Source of the DNA: Halorarius halobius | GTDB taxonomy: Archaea; Halobacteriota; Halobacteria; Halobacteriales; Haloarculaceae | Assembly: GCF_024298865.1 (NCBI RefSeq) | Contig: NZ_CP101161.1 | Span: forward strand, 2,687,227-2,751,226 | DNA length: 64,000 nt | Direction of reading: 5' to 3' | Part shown: positions 17,416 through 26,143 of the stretch, piece by piece | How the letters are laid out: every line of letters begins with the position of its first letter | Numbering within the stretch: the first letter of the stretch is position 1 | Notes under the pieces: generated by a model | Databases searched by the model: none | Told to the model about the DNA's origin: nothing | Seen by the model: only the letters and a program-made list of their open reading frames with translations | Program-made: the position numbers and the translations under genes

Positions 17416-19173
17416 ATGGTCGGAATCGTCGGGGGAACCGTGAGCGGTTCCTCGCTGTCCTCGATGGTCGAACTGCTCGACAGGGAGCCGTGGTACGACA
17501 CCGAGCGATACGAGCGGGGCGACGCCGGCGTCGCGCTCGTGAGCCACGGGGCGAAGGACCCCGCAGGCCGGGACGCCAGCGCCGGCGACGGCGCCGCCGG
17601 CGTGCTCCACGGTGCAATCACCAACCGCGCGGCGCTCGGGCTGGAGGGGCCGGCGCTGTTCCGCGCGCTCGTCGACCGGCCGTCAGCGGTCCTGCCGCGG
17701 GCCGACGGCCCGTTCCTCGCGGCCGCAGTCGACGACACGGGCGAGCGGCTGACGCTGGCGACCGACACGCTGGCGACGCGGCCCGGTTACTACGCCGAGA
17801 CGCCCGGCGGAATCGTGTTCGGCTCGGAACTGAAGGCGGTCGCCGACCGACTCCCCGACCCGCAACTCGACGAGGCCGCGGCGGGCGACCTCGTGTCGTT
17901 CGGCTACGTGCTCGGGGAGAAGACGCTGGTCGAAGGGGTGCGCGCGCTTCCCCCTGGGTCGTTGCTCCGGTACGACGACGGCGAGGTGTCCGTCCGTCGC
18001 TACTGGTCGCCGGAACTCGGGCGGGCGAGCGTCGACGGCTACGTCGACGACACGGTCGACCGCTACCGGACGGCCGTCGACCGGACCGCCGACACGCTCG
18101 ACGGTCGGGTGGGCGTCTGGCTGTCGGGTGGGCTCGACAGCCGCGCACTTGCGGGCGTGCTCAGGGAGGCGTACGGCCCGTTCCGGACTATCACCTACGA
18201 CTCGAACCCGAGCGACGGGTCGAACCTCGCGCCGGCCCGCGAGGTCGCCGACCACCTCGGCGTCGAGAACAGCGTGGTCGAGATGCGGCCCGGCGACCCC
18301 GCGGAGACGCTGGGGAAGGCCATCGACGCGACCGACGGCATGGTCGCGTGGCACGTCGTCCACAACCCGGGGTTCGTGTTCGACGGCCTCCACGACGCCG
18401 TCGACGTGATACTCGAGGCGGCCCCGCAGGGCGAACTGTTCGGCGAGGACATCTGGCTCCACAACATGATGGACAGCGCCACGCCCGCGGAGGCTATCAG
18501 CCGGAGCTTCCCGCATCTGTCGGCCGAGGAGACGCGCGCGGTCGTCGACGCGGACGTGGACCCCGAGGCGTCCATCGCGGACGCCGTCGCCGACAGCGAG
18601 AAGTCGACGCAGGCGAACCGCGTGCAGGACACCTGGTTCCGGACGTTCCTCTCGAACTCGCATTTCCGGGGCAACCGCGTCTACCGGAGCCAGGTCGGGA
18701 TGCGCGTCCCGTTCACCGACCGCGCGTTCCTCGACCACGTCGGGAAGATGCCTCACGAACGGTTCCGCCAGGACACGTTTCCCCTCTCTGGCGGACGAGT
18801 ACCGCGCGCGATGTCGCCGCTGAAGCGCGACGTCATCGTCGCGCTCGACGACGACCTCGCGTCGATACCGTACGAGCGGACGGGTGTGGCGCCGAAACGC
18901 CCGCTGGCGCTCCACGACGCCGCCTACGTCCTCAAGCACCTGAAGTGGCAGGTCACGGGGCGGCCGGTCCGCTGGCTCGACTGGTACCGCGAGGACGACC
19001 GCGTGCGGGAGACCATCGACGACTGGCTGGACCGCGCGGCCGCACGACCCGTGTTGGAGGCCGACGGCGTGGCCGACCTGCGCGACCGCCTGCGCGACGG
19101 CGACCCCGGCGCGCTCGCGCCGGTCGCCGGGGTCACTTCCCTCGCAGTTTGGACGGAACGATATCTGGACTGA
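17416..19173 (+). CDS. asparagine synthetase-like protein lacking the glutaminase cysteine
   Basis: This protein of 585 aa has the two-domain layout of class B asparagine synthetases. The N-terminal Ntn half opens MVGIVGG where active enzymes read MCGI, so the nucleophilic Cys2 is missing and glutamine hydrolysis should not occur. FGSELKAVADRLPD is the usual end of that half. The ATP-pyrophosphatase half has SGGLDSRAL at residues 237-244 (PP-loop), then GELFGEDIWLHN and VGMRVPFTDRAFLDHV. It may adenylate a carboxylate and couple it to a non-glutamine amine in the glycan region. The ATG at 17416 is 30 nt after a promoter box. The end overlaps a convergent acyltransferase gene by 41 bp. Confidence 0.87.
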   Translation: MVGIVGGTVSGSSLSSMVELLDREPWYDTERYERGDAGVALVSHGAKDPAGRDASAGDGAAGVLHGAITNRAALGLEGPALFRALVDRPSAVLPRADGPFLAAAVDDTGERLTLATDTLATRPGYYAETPGGIVFGSELKAVADRLPDPQLDEAAAGDLVSFGYVLGEKTLVEGVRALPPGSLLRYDDGEVSVRRYWSPELGRASVDGYVDDTVDRYRTAVDRTADTLDGRVGVWLSGGLDSRALAGVLREAYGPFRTITYDSNPSDGSNLAPAREVADHLGVENSVVEMRPGDPAETLGKAIDATDGMVAWHVVHNPGFVFDGLHDAVDVILEAAPQGELFGEDIWLHNMMDSATPAEAISRSFPHLSAEETRAVVDADVDPEASIADAVADSEKSTQANRVQDTWFRTFLSNSHFRGNRVYRSQVGMRVPFTDRAFLDHVGKMPHERFRQDTFPLSGGRVPRAMSPLKRDVIVALDDDLASIPYERTGVAPKRPLALHDAAYVLKHLKWQVTGRPVRWLDWYREDDRVRETIDDWLDRAAARPVLEADGVADLRDRLRDGDPGALAPVAGVTSLAVWTERYLD

Positions 19174-20218
19174 GCCCCTCCGTCAGCCCCGTCACGACGC
19201 CCCGCTTGCGGTAGAGGTCGACCAGCAGGCGACCCCAGCGCGTGCCCCCTTCGACGGTGGCGTAGCTCCGTAGCTCCGGGCCGAACTTCGATTTGTAGTC
19301 GTTGATGCGCGGGTCACCGGCGCCCATGAGGTCGTACGCGTCGAACCCCCGGTCCATCGCCTCGGACATGACGTGCCAGTCGAGCAGGTCGTTCACCGGG
19401 AGTTCGACCGACTCGTCGGGCCGGGCGCCGCCCATCCACCGACCCACCGTGTCGCCGTACTCGACGGCGAGGATGCCGCCCGCGAACGCGCCGTCGACCC
19501 GACAGACGTACGGCCGAAGCTGTCCCTCCGGAAGCGCGCGGTACAGCTCAGCGCCGAACTCCGGGGCGACGGTGAACGGGACGCCCTGTTCGGCGTACCG
19601 CTCGCGGACGCGTTCGAGGATGAGCGCCGCCCCTTCGGCGTCGGCTTCCGTGAGTTCGATGCTGTCGCCGGCCGACTCGCAGTTGCGGATGTTGTTGCGC
19701 GCGTCGCCGCTGAACCCCGACCGCACCTCGTCCGGGGTCCGGGTCAGGTCGACCACGTACGTGAACTCCGGGACGACGGAGCAGTTCGTCCACTTGAACG
19801 GTCTGAGGTCCCTGAGTCGGTCGTCGGTGCTCACGTTGACGTACTGGGCGCCGATGCGGTCGGTGAACCAGTCGAGAGAGCCCTCGATGAACGCCCGGAT
19901 GCGGCGGTCCCGCTTGCGCCGCGACAGCTTCTCGACGTTGACCATCGCCGGGCCGAGCGTCGGCACCCACAGACGCGGGGGTGGGGAGAACACGCCGGTA
20001 ATCGGCCCTTTCCGGAGTTCGAACGCCGGGAACAGCCCGACCGGCTCCTGACCCTTCAACCCGACGAGCCGGTGGAGTTCGGCCCCAGCGTGGTCGGCCT
20101 GCAACTCCAGTGCCGCGTACTGGTGGAAGAAGGTTCCCTGTGGTGAGCGTTCGACGAGCCGATCCCACCGGTCCGGACCGATGCTCGCCGCATCGGCCGT
20201 CTCGATGTCGATTCCCAT
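19133..20218 (-). CDS. FemAB-like GNAT acyltransferase
   Basis: This soluble protein of 361 aa resembles the FemAB/Acetyltransf_6 group: two tandem GNAT folds with FFHQYAALELQADHAG early, then FSGDARNNIRNCESAG, GGILAVEYGDTVGRWMGGARPDE and, near the end, DLMGAGDPRINDYKSKFGPELRSY. The family transfers aminoacyl or acyl groups to cell-wall amino sugars or peptides. Next to glycan genes it probably decorates a sugar. An AT-rich TAGTAAAT box lies about 28 nt before the ATG. It is followed upstream by a second FemAB-like gene at 20291, sharing little direct sequence identity. Confidence 0.85.
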   Translation of the reverse strand: MGIDIETADAASIGPDRWDRLVERSPQGTFFHQYAALELQADHAGAELHRLVGLKGQEPVGLFPAFELRKGPITGVFSPPPRLWVPTLGPAMVNVEKLSRRKRDRRIRAFIEGSLDWFTDRIGAQYVNVSTDDRLRDLRPFKWTNCSVVPEFTYVVDLTRTPDEVRSGFSGDARNNIRNCESAGDSIELTEADAEGAALILERVRERYAEQGVPFTVAPEFGAELYRALPEGQLRPYVCRVDGAFAGGILAVEYGDTVGRWMGGARPDESVELPVNDLLDWHVMSEAMDRGFDAYDLMGAGDPRINDYKSKFGPELRSYATVEGGTRWGRLLVDLYRKRGVVTGLTEGLSPDIVPSKLRGK

Positions 20219-20290
20219 CGGCCGGCTATCGCGCCGGCGACGGATTTACTATTTCCAGATTACCGACTCGGAGCGGGTCGTACTCCGTGG

Positions 20291-21349
20291 TTACTCGTAG
20301 GCGAACCGTCGGTAGACGTCGCGGGCAAGCCGGTAGGCCCCCCACCGGAGCGGTGCCCGCCCCCGCTCCCACTCGATAGTAGGGACGAACCGCCCGCCGT
20401 ACCCCTCCTTGTACCGGAACTGGCTGTCCGTGAAATCCGCGCTCGTCGAGCCGAGGTCGTAGTGGTCGTACCCCTCCTCAAGCGCCCACTGGATGGCGTG
20501 GGCGTGAAGCCGCTCCGACGGGGCGTGCTCGAAATGCTCCTCGCTCCCCACGCCCGGGAGATAGTGGTGGAGCGTCGACCGCTCCTCGTCCACGAGATAG
20601 AGGTACCGCCCGACTACCGTCCCGTCGACGGTGACGGTGACCGCGAGCAGGCGGTCGGCGAGATGGTCCGACAGCGCGGTGAGGAACCGGCGCGGGAACG
20701 GGTCGCCGCCGACGCGCTCGATGTTGGCGGCGTAGTCGTCGTAGAAGGCGGCCACGTCCTCGAGCGGCCCGACCGACACCTCGTAGTCGCCGTCGAGCGC
20801 CCGGCGTATCGCCTGCCGCCGAGACCGGCTCATCGTCCCGAGCAGGCCGTCCCAGTCGTCGGTCAGGTCGAGGACGAACCGACCGGTCACCACGTCCGGC
20901 CGGTAGCCGCGCGAGAGCAACCGCTTCCCGTACCGCAGACTGCCGGCTCGACCGGTCCGGAGTGCGTGCTGGACCGTCCCCCGCCCGTCGCGTGCGACGG
21001 CGTCCAACAGCATCGACAGCGTGGTGCGCTCGTCGCTCCCGACGACGGGGCCGCCGTAGCCCGGCGCCGTCGACACGAGCTGTCTCATCGGCAGGCGGTC
21101 CAGAAGCGGCGCGTCGACCGGCACCGGCAGTTCGCGGACGATGTTCGGGAGCAACGCCACGGGGTTCCCCTTCTTGGCGACGACGACGTGCCGCACGTCG
21201 CGGCCCAGACCCTCCTCTATCGCGCGGAGCCATCCGTAGCGCTGGAACACGCTCCCGATGTCGGACTGCTCGACGAGGTTGTTCCACTGGTTCTCGTTGA
21301 CGGCCGTCACCGTGTCGTAGCTCTCGAGTTCGAGGTCTGTGTCGCTCAT
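20291..21349 (-). CDS. FemAB-like GNAT acyltransferase, second copy
   Basis: This protein of 352 aa has the same FemAB-like layout: FQRYGWLRAIEEGLG, APGYGGPVVG, DDWDGLLGTMSRSRRQAIRRA, then GRYLYLVDEERSTLHHYLPG, and the terminal DLGSTSADFTDSQFRYKEGYGG. The last two motifs match the acyl-CoA/aminoacyl-binding C-terminal GNAT half. The start is the ATG at 21349, five bp after the end of the phosphatase-like gene, so the two form an operon (21355 then 20291). An earlier in-frame start would overlap the upstream gene and is Arg-rich. Its acceptor is unknown. Confidence 0.85.
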   Translation of the reverse strand: MSDTDLELESYDTVTAVNENQWNNLVEQSDIGSVFQRYGWLRAIEEGLGRDVRHVVVAKKGNPVALLPNIVRELPVPVDAPLLDRLPMRQLVSTAPGYGGPVVGSDERTTLSMLLDAVARDGRGTVQHALRTGRAGSLRYGKRLLSRGYRPDVVTGRFVLDLTDDWDGLLGTMSRSRRQAIRRALDGDYEVSVGPLEDVAAFYDDYAANIERVGGDPFPRRFLTALSDHLADRLLAVTVTVDGTVVGRYLYLVDEERSTLHHYLPGVGSEEHFEHAPSERLHAHAIQWALEEGYDHYDLGSTSADFTDSQFRYKEGYGGRFVPTIEWERGRAPLRWGAYRLARDVYRRFAYE

Positions 21350-21354
21350 CGGTG

Positions 21355-22974
21355 TCACTCCAGGTAGCCCAGTTCGGAGAGGCGCGCGGCCACCTCCGCG
21401 TCCTCCGTGCGTTCCGTCCGGCTGTCCGCCGCCAGTTCGTAGCGCCGCTCGCCGCAGTCGTCCGCGACGGGCATCACTTCGCCGTCCATCCGTTCGTCGC
21501 GCGGGCGGTCGAACGTCGAAAGCACCGTCGGTGCGACGTCGAAGATGTGTGGTGTCCCCGGGTCGGTGGCCCCGTCGAACGCGTCCCCGACGGCGGCGAA
21601 ACAGCCCATGAGCTTGTGGTTCCACGGCTCCTCGGGCGGGCCGAACGGTCCGCCGCCGAGCTTCGTCGAGAGGGAGACGTCGAACTCCCTCGGCACCGTC
21701 ACGACATCGACCGCACGGCCGCTCTCGGGGCCGTCGAAGTACGTCTCTCTGGGCACGACGCGGTCGAACACCGGGTCGCCGTCGGGCGTCTCGGCGGCCG
21801 CCAGCAGGTCGATGAGCTCCTCGCGGAACGCCTCGTACTCCTCGGGGGGGACGACGCCGTCCGGCTCCCGGCCGTCGAGGTTGATGCGGACGCCGAGTTC
21901 GATGGCGTCACGGAGATACACCATCGACTCCCCGAAATCGACCTGCTGTTCGGCCGCGCGGGTCGCCGCGGTCGGTACGTGTCTGGCGACCACCTCACGG
22001 AGGCCGACCGCATCGAGCAGGGCCGCGGCCCGCTGGGTCGTGAGGCCCAGGCGGGCCAGCGCGGCGAGCGCCCGTTCGAGCGCCCCGGGCGAGACGGCGG
22101 TGTCGTCGTCGCCGGTCAGCAGTCTCGACTCGCGGGCGGTCACCCACGAGGGCATGCCGCGCCCGCCGTTCGTCGCGGTCACGTAGCCGTGTTCGCGGAG
22201 GTACTCGTTGACCCGGAACTCCCAGCCGTCGTACCGGCCCATCCCGTGGTCGCTGACGAGCAGGACGTTCGTCGGGTCACAGGCGGAGAGCGTCTTCGCG
22301 AGTTCGGCGTCGACGGCACGGTACACCTCCCTGACCGCCTCGTCGTCGCCCGGACGCTCGTGGAACACGGTGTCGGTCTGCTGGAACTGGAGGAAGCCGA
22401 AGTCGGGGTCGAACCGCCTGGCGAGATAGCGGAACGCCTCCCCGCGCATCTCGGTGAGACGCCGGTACCAGGCGACCTGTTCATCGTCACCGTCCCTTGG
22501 AGCGTACACCCGGTAGGGGCCGATTTCGGCCTCAACGTCCGCGAGCAGGCCGGGCGGGTGACAGGTCGGCTCTTCGGGGGCGACGTACCCCGGTAGTACC
22601 GCGCCGTCTATCGGTCGCGGCGGGTTCGTGACCGGCACGTTCACCACGACGCTCGACAGGCCACAGGCGTCGAGGAGTTCCCACACCGACGGCCGCCGAA
22701 CGTGGCTGTAGTTGACGACGTCCCAGTCGTGGCCCTCGAACCGGAGGAAGCCGAACACGCCGTGTTTCCCGGGGTTGACGCCCGTGTATATCGACGGCCA
22801 CGCGCTCGCGGTCCACGGCGGTATCTGTGACTCCAGGTCGCCGGCGGCGCCCTCCGTAAACAGCGTGGACAGCGTCGGGAGTTCACCGTCGTCGAACAGC
22901 GGTTCCAGCACCGACAGACAGGCCGCGTCGACGCCGACCAGTAGCGTGGTCAGCGTCGAGTCCCCACTGGACAT
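21355..22974 (-). CDS. alkaline phosphatase/phosphodiesterase superfamily hydrolase
   Basis: This protein of 539 aa has the AP superfamily core typical of type I phosphodiesterases. The first metal Asp is in LLVGVDAACLSV. The nucleophile is probably the Thr of PPWTASAWPSIYTGVNPGKHG. Late metal ligands are in NVLLVSDHGMGRYDG and in GVFHSF/DTVFHERPG-like segments. There is no signal peptide or TM, so it is cytosolic. It may hydrolyse a nucleotide sugar, a sulfate ester or a phosphonate; AP-fold hydrolases next to glycan genes often tailor sugars. The ATG at 22974 has a variant promoter box 26 nt before it. Confidence 0.88.
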   Translation of the reverse strand: MSSGDSTLTTLLVGVDAACLSVLEPLFDDGELPTLSTLFTEGAAGDLESQIPPWTASAWPSIYTGVNPGKHGVFGFLRFEGHDWDVVNYSHVRRPSVWELLDACGLSSVVVNVPVTNPPRPIDGAVLPGYVAPEEPTCHPPGLLADVEAEIGPYRVYAPRDGDDEQVAWYRRLTEMRGEAFRYLARRFDPDFGFLQFQQTDTVFHERPGDDEAVREVYRAVDAELAKTLSACDPTNVLLVSDHGMGRYDGWEFRVNEYLREHGYVTATNGGRGMPSWVTARESRLLTGDDDTAVSPGALERALAALARLGLTTQRAAALLDAVGLREVVARHVPTAATRAAEQQVDFGESMVYLRDAIELGVRINLDGREPDGVVPPEEYEAFREELIDLLAAAETPDGDPVFDRVVPRETYFDGPESGRAVDVVTVPREFDVSLSTKLGGGPFGPPEEPWNHKLMGCFAAVGDAFDGATDPGTPHIFDVAPTVLSTFDRPRDERMDGEVMPVADDCGERRYELAADSRTERTEDAEVAARLSELGYLE

Positions 22975-23411
22975 ACCCGGCTTGACCCCCGACGCGTGCT
23001 TTGTTATGAGAGGCCTACGTCGGCGAAAAGCCGGCGGCCTCGCGCCCCGGCGAGCATGGGCGACTCCCGTGCTACTGCCGGCCAGCCAGCGGGCACGCCG
23101 ACCGATACCCGTGGCGGCCCACTGCGACCGTTCAGACGTAGCTTACTGGGCGTGCGCGTCGACAGCGCCGTGGTACCCGTCGCTTTGCGAGCACGTATCC
23201 GACCCGTACCGGCGTGGGATACGCTCACAAGGATGCGATTCGCGCTCGCTCGCTTCCCCGACTGACGACCGTTGAATAAAGCCGTGCGTACTGGAAGTAA
23301 CCCTCAGTTTCGGTTGGCGGCAACTAATCGAAGGTAACTGGTAATCAAGACTGTACACCGGGCTGAAAGGCGGTAATAACCGACTTTAGGGGTAGCTCGG
23401 TCCTACCGGGC
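22975..23411 (+). other. gene-free region, 437 nt
   Basis: No convincing gene is visible. It holds the promoter of the phosphatase gene at one end (23000-23007) and that of the beta-helix gene at the other (ATAACCGA at about 23376-23383). The segment from about 23260 is clearly more AT-rich than the surroundings and contains TTGAATAAAGCCGTG. Such sequence is reminiscent of haloarchaeal transposon ends, but no inverted repeat or transposase residue could be confirmed. Confidence 0.4.
23000..23007 (-). promoter_or_regulatory. variant TATA-like box (ATAACAAA)
   Basis: Minus-strand ATAACAAA ends 26 nt before the ATG of the alkaline-phosphatase-fold gene (22974). The spacing fits a leaderless transcript. 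Confidence 0.6.
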
Positions 23412-25172
23412 ATGCCGGACGACCAGAACGGCAGTAAGGCGAACCACACAGTCGACCGACGCTCGGTCCTCAAGCTCGCCGGTGCGGCCGCGGCGACGAC
23501 TAGCCTGGGCGTACTCTCCAGTACGGTCAGCGCACGGACGACCGTCGACCTCGGGGAGGAGGGGCTCTCGGAGGGGGACACCATCGACCCGTACCTCGAC
23601 GAGCACTTCACGGACGGCACCGAGGTCCTGGTGCCGCCGGGCACGTACAACTGGAACGGCGGCGGGTTCCCGGGTGAGGTGTCCGACGCCGCGCTCCGGG
23701 GAGACGGTGGCGTGTTCAAAATCGACGGCGGCGACGGCTGGTTCCACGGCCCGGACGTGCTGGCAAGCGGCGGCACGGTGGTCGTCGAGAACATGCAGGT
23801 GCTCGGTGAGGTCGGCGGTACCGAGGGCGACCAGTCCGAGCGGGGTAACTTCTCGTTCGGCGCGACCGACCCGAACGCCACCTGCCACGTCCGCAACTTC
23901 ATCATGCGCGACGGCGCCGAAGCCGGCACCTGGGGTCAGGGCATCTACATCCCCGGCGGACACGCCGGCGAACTAGTGCTCGACGGCATCGACATCCGGT
24001 ATATGAACAACAACGCCACGTACACCAGCGGCTCCGCGAGCGGGCCGGTCCACTGGCGCAACTCCTACTTCGAGAACAACAACGTCTCCTCGATTCGGAT
24101 GGCGTCCGACGGCTCGACCGTCGAGAACTGCGTCGTCGTCAACGACGACACGACCGACGCACCGGTCCAGAACCAGCGCGGCATCTGGGTCCGCGAGGAG
24201 GGCGAGAACATGGAGATTCGTGACTCGGACGTCTACTACACCCACACGGGCGCGGGGTCGAGCTACCCGGTGCAGATTCTCCCCCGGGACGCGGGCGGAA
24301 GCGGCCACATCCAGGGGCTCCGCGTCTGCAACGACAACGGTGCCTCGGCCGTCGACCGCGACGGCGGCGACTGGTCGGGCGACGACATCGACGTGACGGG
24401 GTCGGGCGACCTCTCGGTCCCGGACGACTTCACGAACGTCTGTCAGGGCGACGGCTGTGAGCAGGCCCGGTCGTCCGTCGACGGAACGGACGACTCCGAC
24501 AGCTCCAGCGGGGACAGCTCCGACGACGACGCGACCCAGCCGCCCAACAGCCTGACCATCCAGGGGAGCGGCTACACCGACCCGGTCCAGTACACGTTCT
24601 CCGTCTCCGAGACGCTCCAGAAGGGGCCGGAGGCGGACGCCGCGGACACCGTCGACGGGACGACGGCCTCCGGCACGGTCGGGGGAACGGACGACTTCTA
24701 CTTCGGCGGCGAGGTGACCGCCTTCGAGATGAGCGGTCCGGGAACCGTCTACCTGAACGGCGAGGAGGTCGACCCCTCCACCCTGGGGAGCGACTCGACG
24801 GACGGGTCGGATTCGACGGACGACTCGACGGACGACTCGACGGACGACTCGACGGACGGGTCGGACTCGACCGACGATTCGGACTCGACGGACGGCTCCA
24901 CGACGCTTCCGAACACCATCGTCATCGACGGGACGCGGACGCGGAACGTCAGCGAGTACACGTTCGCCGTCTCGGGCGATGTCGAGCGGAGCAGTTCGCT
25001 CAGTACGGTGACGGACGGCGGCCTCGCGTGGGACACGCTGACCGACCGGACGGACGGCAACACGGTGGTCGGCGTCGTCGGCTCCGGCAAGGACGCCTAC
25101 CGGTTCTCCGGCGAGGTCACCAGCCTAGACATCCGGGGCTCCGCGAAGGTCGTCATCGACGACGGAAACTGA
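23412..25172 (+). CDS. Tat-exported beta-helix protein with Asp/Ser/Thr linker and duplicated C-terminal domains
   Basis: This is a secreted protein of 586 aa. A Tat signal is visible (DRRSVLKLAGAAAATTSLG), ending around TVSARTT. A right-handed beta-helix spans about residues 45-345 (VLVPPGTYNWNGGGFPG, ELVLDGIDIRYMNNN, STVENCVVVND). Two related beta domains of about 85 residues follow, at about 377-463 (NSLTIQGSGYTDPVQYTFSV) and 497-586 (NTIVIDGTRTRNVSEYTFAV), separated by a DSTD-rich linker. This C-terminal domain occurs in many haloarchaeal surface proteins and may bind glycan or the S-layer. The start has ATAACCGA at about -29, consistent with a leaderless ATG. Confidence 0.87.
   Translation: MPDDQNGSKANHTVDRRSVLKLAGAAAATTSLGVLSSTVSARTTVDLGEEGLSEGDTIDPYLDEHFTDGTEVLVPPGTYNWNGGGFPGEVSDAALRGDGGVFKIDGGDGWFHGPDVLASGGTVVVENMQVLGEVGGTEGDQSERGNFSFGATDPNATCHVRNFIMRDGAEAGTWGQGIYIPGGHAGELVLDGIDIRYMNNNATYTSGSASGPVHWRNSYFENNNVSSIRMASDGSTVENCVVVNDDTTDAPVQNQRGIWVREEGENMEIRDSDVYYTHTGAGSSYPVQILPRDAGGSGHIQGLRVCNDNGASAVDRDGGDWSGDDIDVTGSGDLSVPDDFTNVCQGDGCEQARSSVDGTDDSDSSSGDSSDDDATQPPNSLTIQGSGYTDPVQYTFSVSETLQKGPEADAADTVDGTTASGTVGGTDDFYFGGEVTAFEMSGPGTVYLNGEEVDPSTLGSDSTDGSDSTDDSTDDSTDDSTDGSDSTDDSDSTDGSTTLPNTIVIDGTRTRNVSEYTFAVSGDVERSSSLSTVTDGGLAWDTLTDRTDGNTVVGVVGSGKDAYRFSGEVTSLDIRGSAKVVIDDGN
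24789..24900 (+). repeat. in-frame tandem repeat coding for DSTD/SDSTDG units
   Basis: Twelve- and fifteen-nt units (GACTCGACGGAC) repeat head to tail inside the preceding gene and encode an acidic Asp-Ser-Thr linker of about 37 residues. Length variation by slippage would keep the reading frame when multiples of 12 or 15 nt are lost. It is coding, not CRISPR. Confidence 0.9.
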
Positions 25173-25242
25173 CGCCAGTACGCCCCGGCGTTCGACCGAG
25201 TTACCTGTCGCCGGGCGGAACGGACGCCGCGACAGGCGGAGC

Positions 25243-25250
25243 ATAACGAA
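25243..25250 (+). promoter_or_regulatory. variant TATA-like box (ATAACGAA)
   Basis: ATAACGAA ends 28 nt before the ATG of the gene at 25278; it is positioned like a TATA element of a leaderless gene. Confidence 0.55.
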
Positions 25251-25277
25251 ACGGGCGCCCGCAGAAGCGGCCGGGGA

Positions 25278-26141
25278 ATGGACGTACCCGGAAGTTCATC
25301 TAACGGGACTACCGTCGGCCGACTGCTGACCCGCGTGGAGACGGGGCTCCGCCGCGTCGGGCGTCGGGCGATGCGGGTCCACCCCACACTCGAGCGGTCG
25401 CTGGCGACCCTCTGGGGGCAGTACGCCCGCGCGTACCTCTGGTACGTGCGGGCCCGCAACGCCGTGGTCCGGCCGTACGGGACCGGCATCGACCCCCTCC
25501 AGGTCGTCCGCGTCGACCCCGACCGCATCGAACACCGGACCAACTCGTTCGAGAAGTCGAAGTTCAAGTACGCCGGCGAGGTGATAGACGGCGACTGGGA
25601 CCGCGTCGACCGCCCGTTCGAGGAGACCGACGTGTACCGCGCCTACGAGGCCCATTTCCGCGAGGGCGTCCCGTGGACGGAGACGGCGTTTTTCCACCGC
25701 GTCGTCGACCAGATAGCGGCGGGGAAGACGATGTGGGGGTGTACGACGCGCGCGGAGTTCGAGCGGCGGTGTCGCCGCATCGACCGTCTCTACGAGATAA
25801 TCCGCGACCACGGCTACAAGAGCCAGCGCGAACTGCTCGCGGAGAACGCGCCGGACCCGATAGAGAAGCGGCGCTCGTCGCTGACCGAACGCATCGTCCG
25901 CGACGAGGTGGCCGTCAGCGTCGCGCGGGACGGCGAACTGCTGTTCTCCGACGGCCGCAACCGGCTGGCAATCGCCAAGGTTCTCGGCCTCGACGAGATA
26001 CCGGTGTGGATACTCGTGCGTCACGCCGACTGGCAACGGTTCCGCGCCGCGGTCGCCGACGGCGAGCGCGACATCGAGGAGCTTCCGGCGGACGTCCGCG
26101 ACCACCCCGACATCCGGCCGCTGTTACACGACGGAGCCTGA
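25278..26141 (+). CDS. hypothetical protein with ParB-like C-terminal segment
   Basis: This is a soluble basic/acidic protein of 287 aa. The N-terminal 100 residues are unremarkable. The C-terminal part has ARDGELLFSDGRNRLAIAKVLGLDE followed by IPVWILVRHADWQ. The GRNRLAIAK stretch resembles the ParB/sulfiredoxin-like nucleotide-binding motif (GxRR), so a similar fold is possible. I do not recognise the full family. It lies in the glycan region, with its own variant promoter box, and ends 2 bp before the convergent DegT-type gene. Confidence 0.75.
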   Translation: MDVPGSSSNGTTVGRLLTRVETGLRRVGRRAMRVHPTLERSLATLWGQYARAYLWYVRARNAVVRPYGTGIDPLQVVRVDPDRIEHRTNSFEKSKFKYAGEVIDGDWDRVDRPFEETDVYRAYEAHFREGVPWTETAFFHRVVDQIAAGKTMWGCTTRAEFERRCRRIDRLYEIIRDHGYKSQRELLAENAPDPIEKRRSSLTERIVRDEVAVSVARDGELLFSDGRNRLAIAKVLGLDEIPVWILVRHADWQRFRAAVADGERDIEELPADVRDHPDIRPLLHDGA

Positions 26142-26143
26142 CC

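Noticed and set aside
16956-19214. Long plus-strand open frame (752 codons) overlapping the beta-helix and AsnB-like genes
   Set aside because: It is a shadow frame in GC-rich DNA; the product is extremely Arg-rich and unlike haloarchaeal protein, while the genes at 15961 and 17416 have clear motifs.
24789-24900. Tandem repeats resembling a CRISPR array
   Set aside because: Units are 12-15 nt, contiguous, without spacers and lie in frame inside a coding sequence (DSTD linker).
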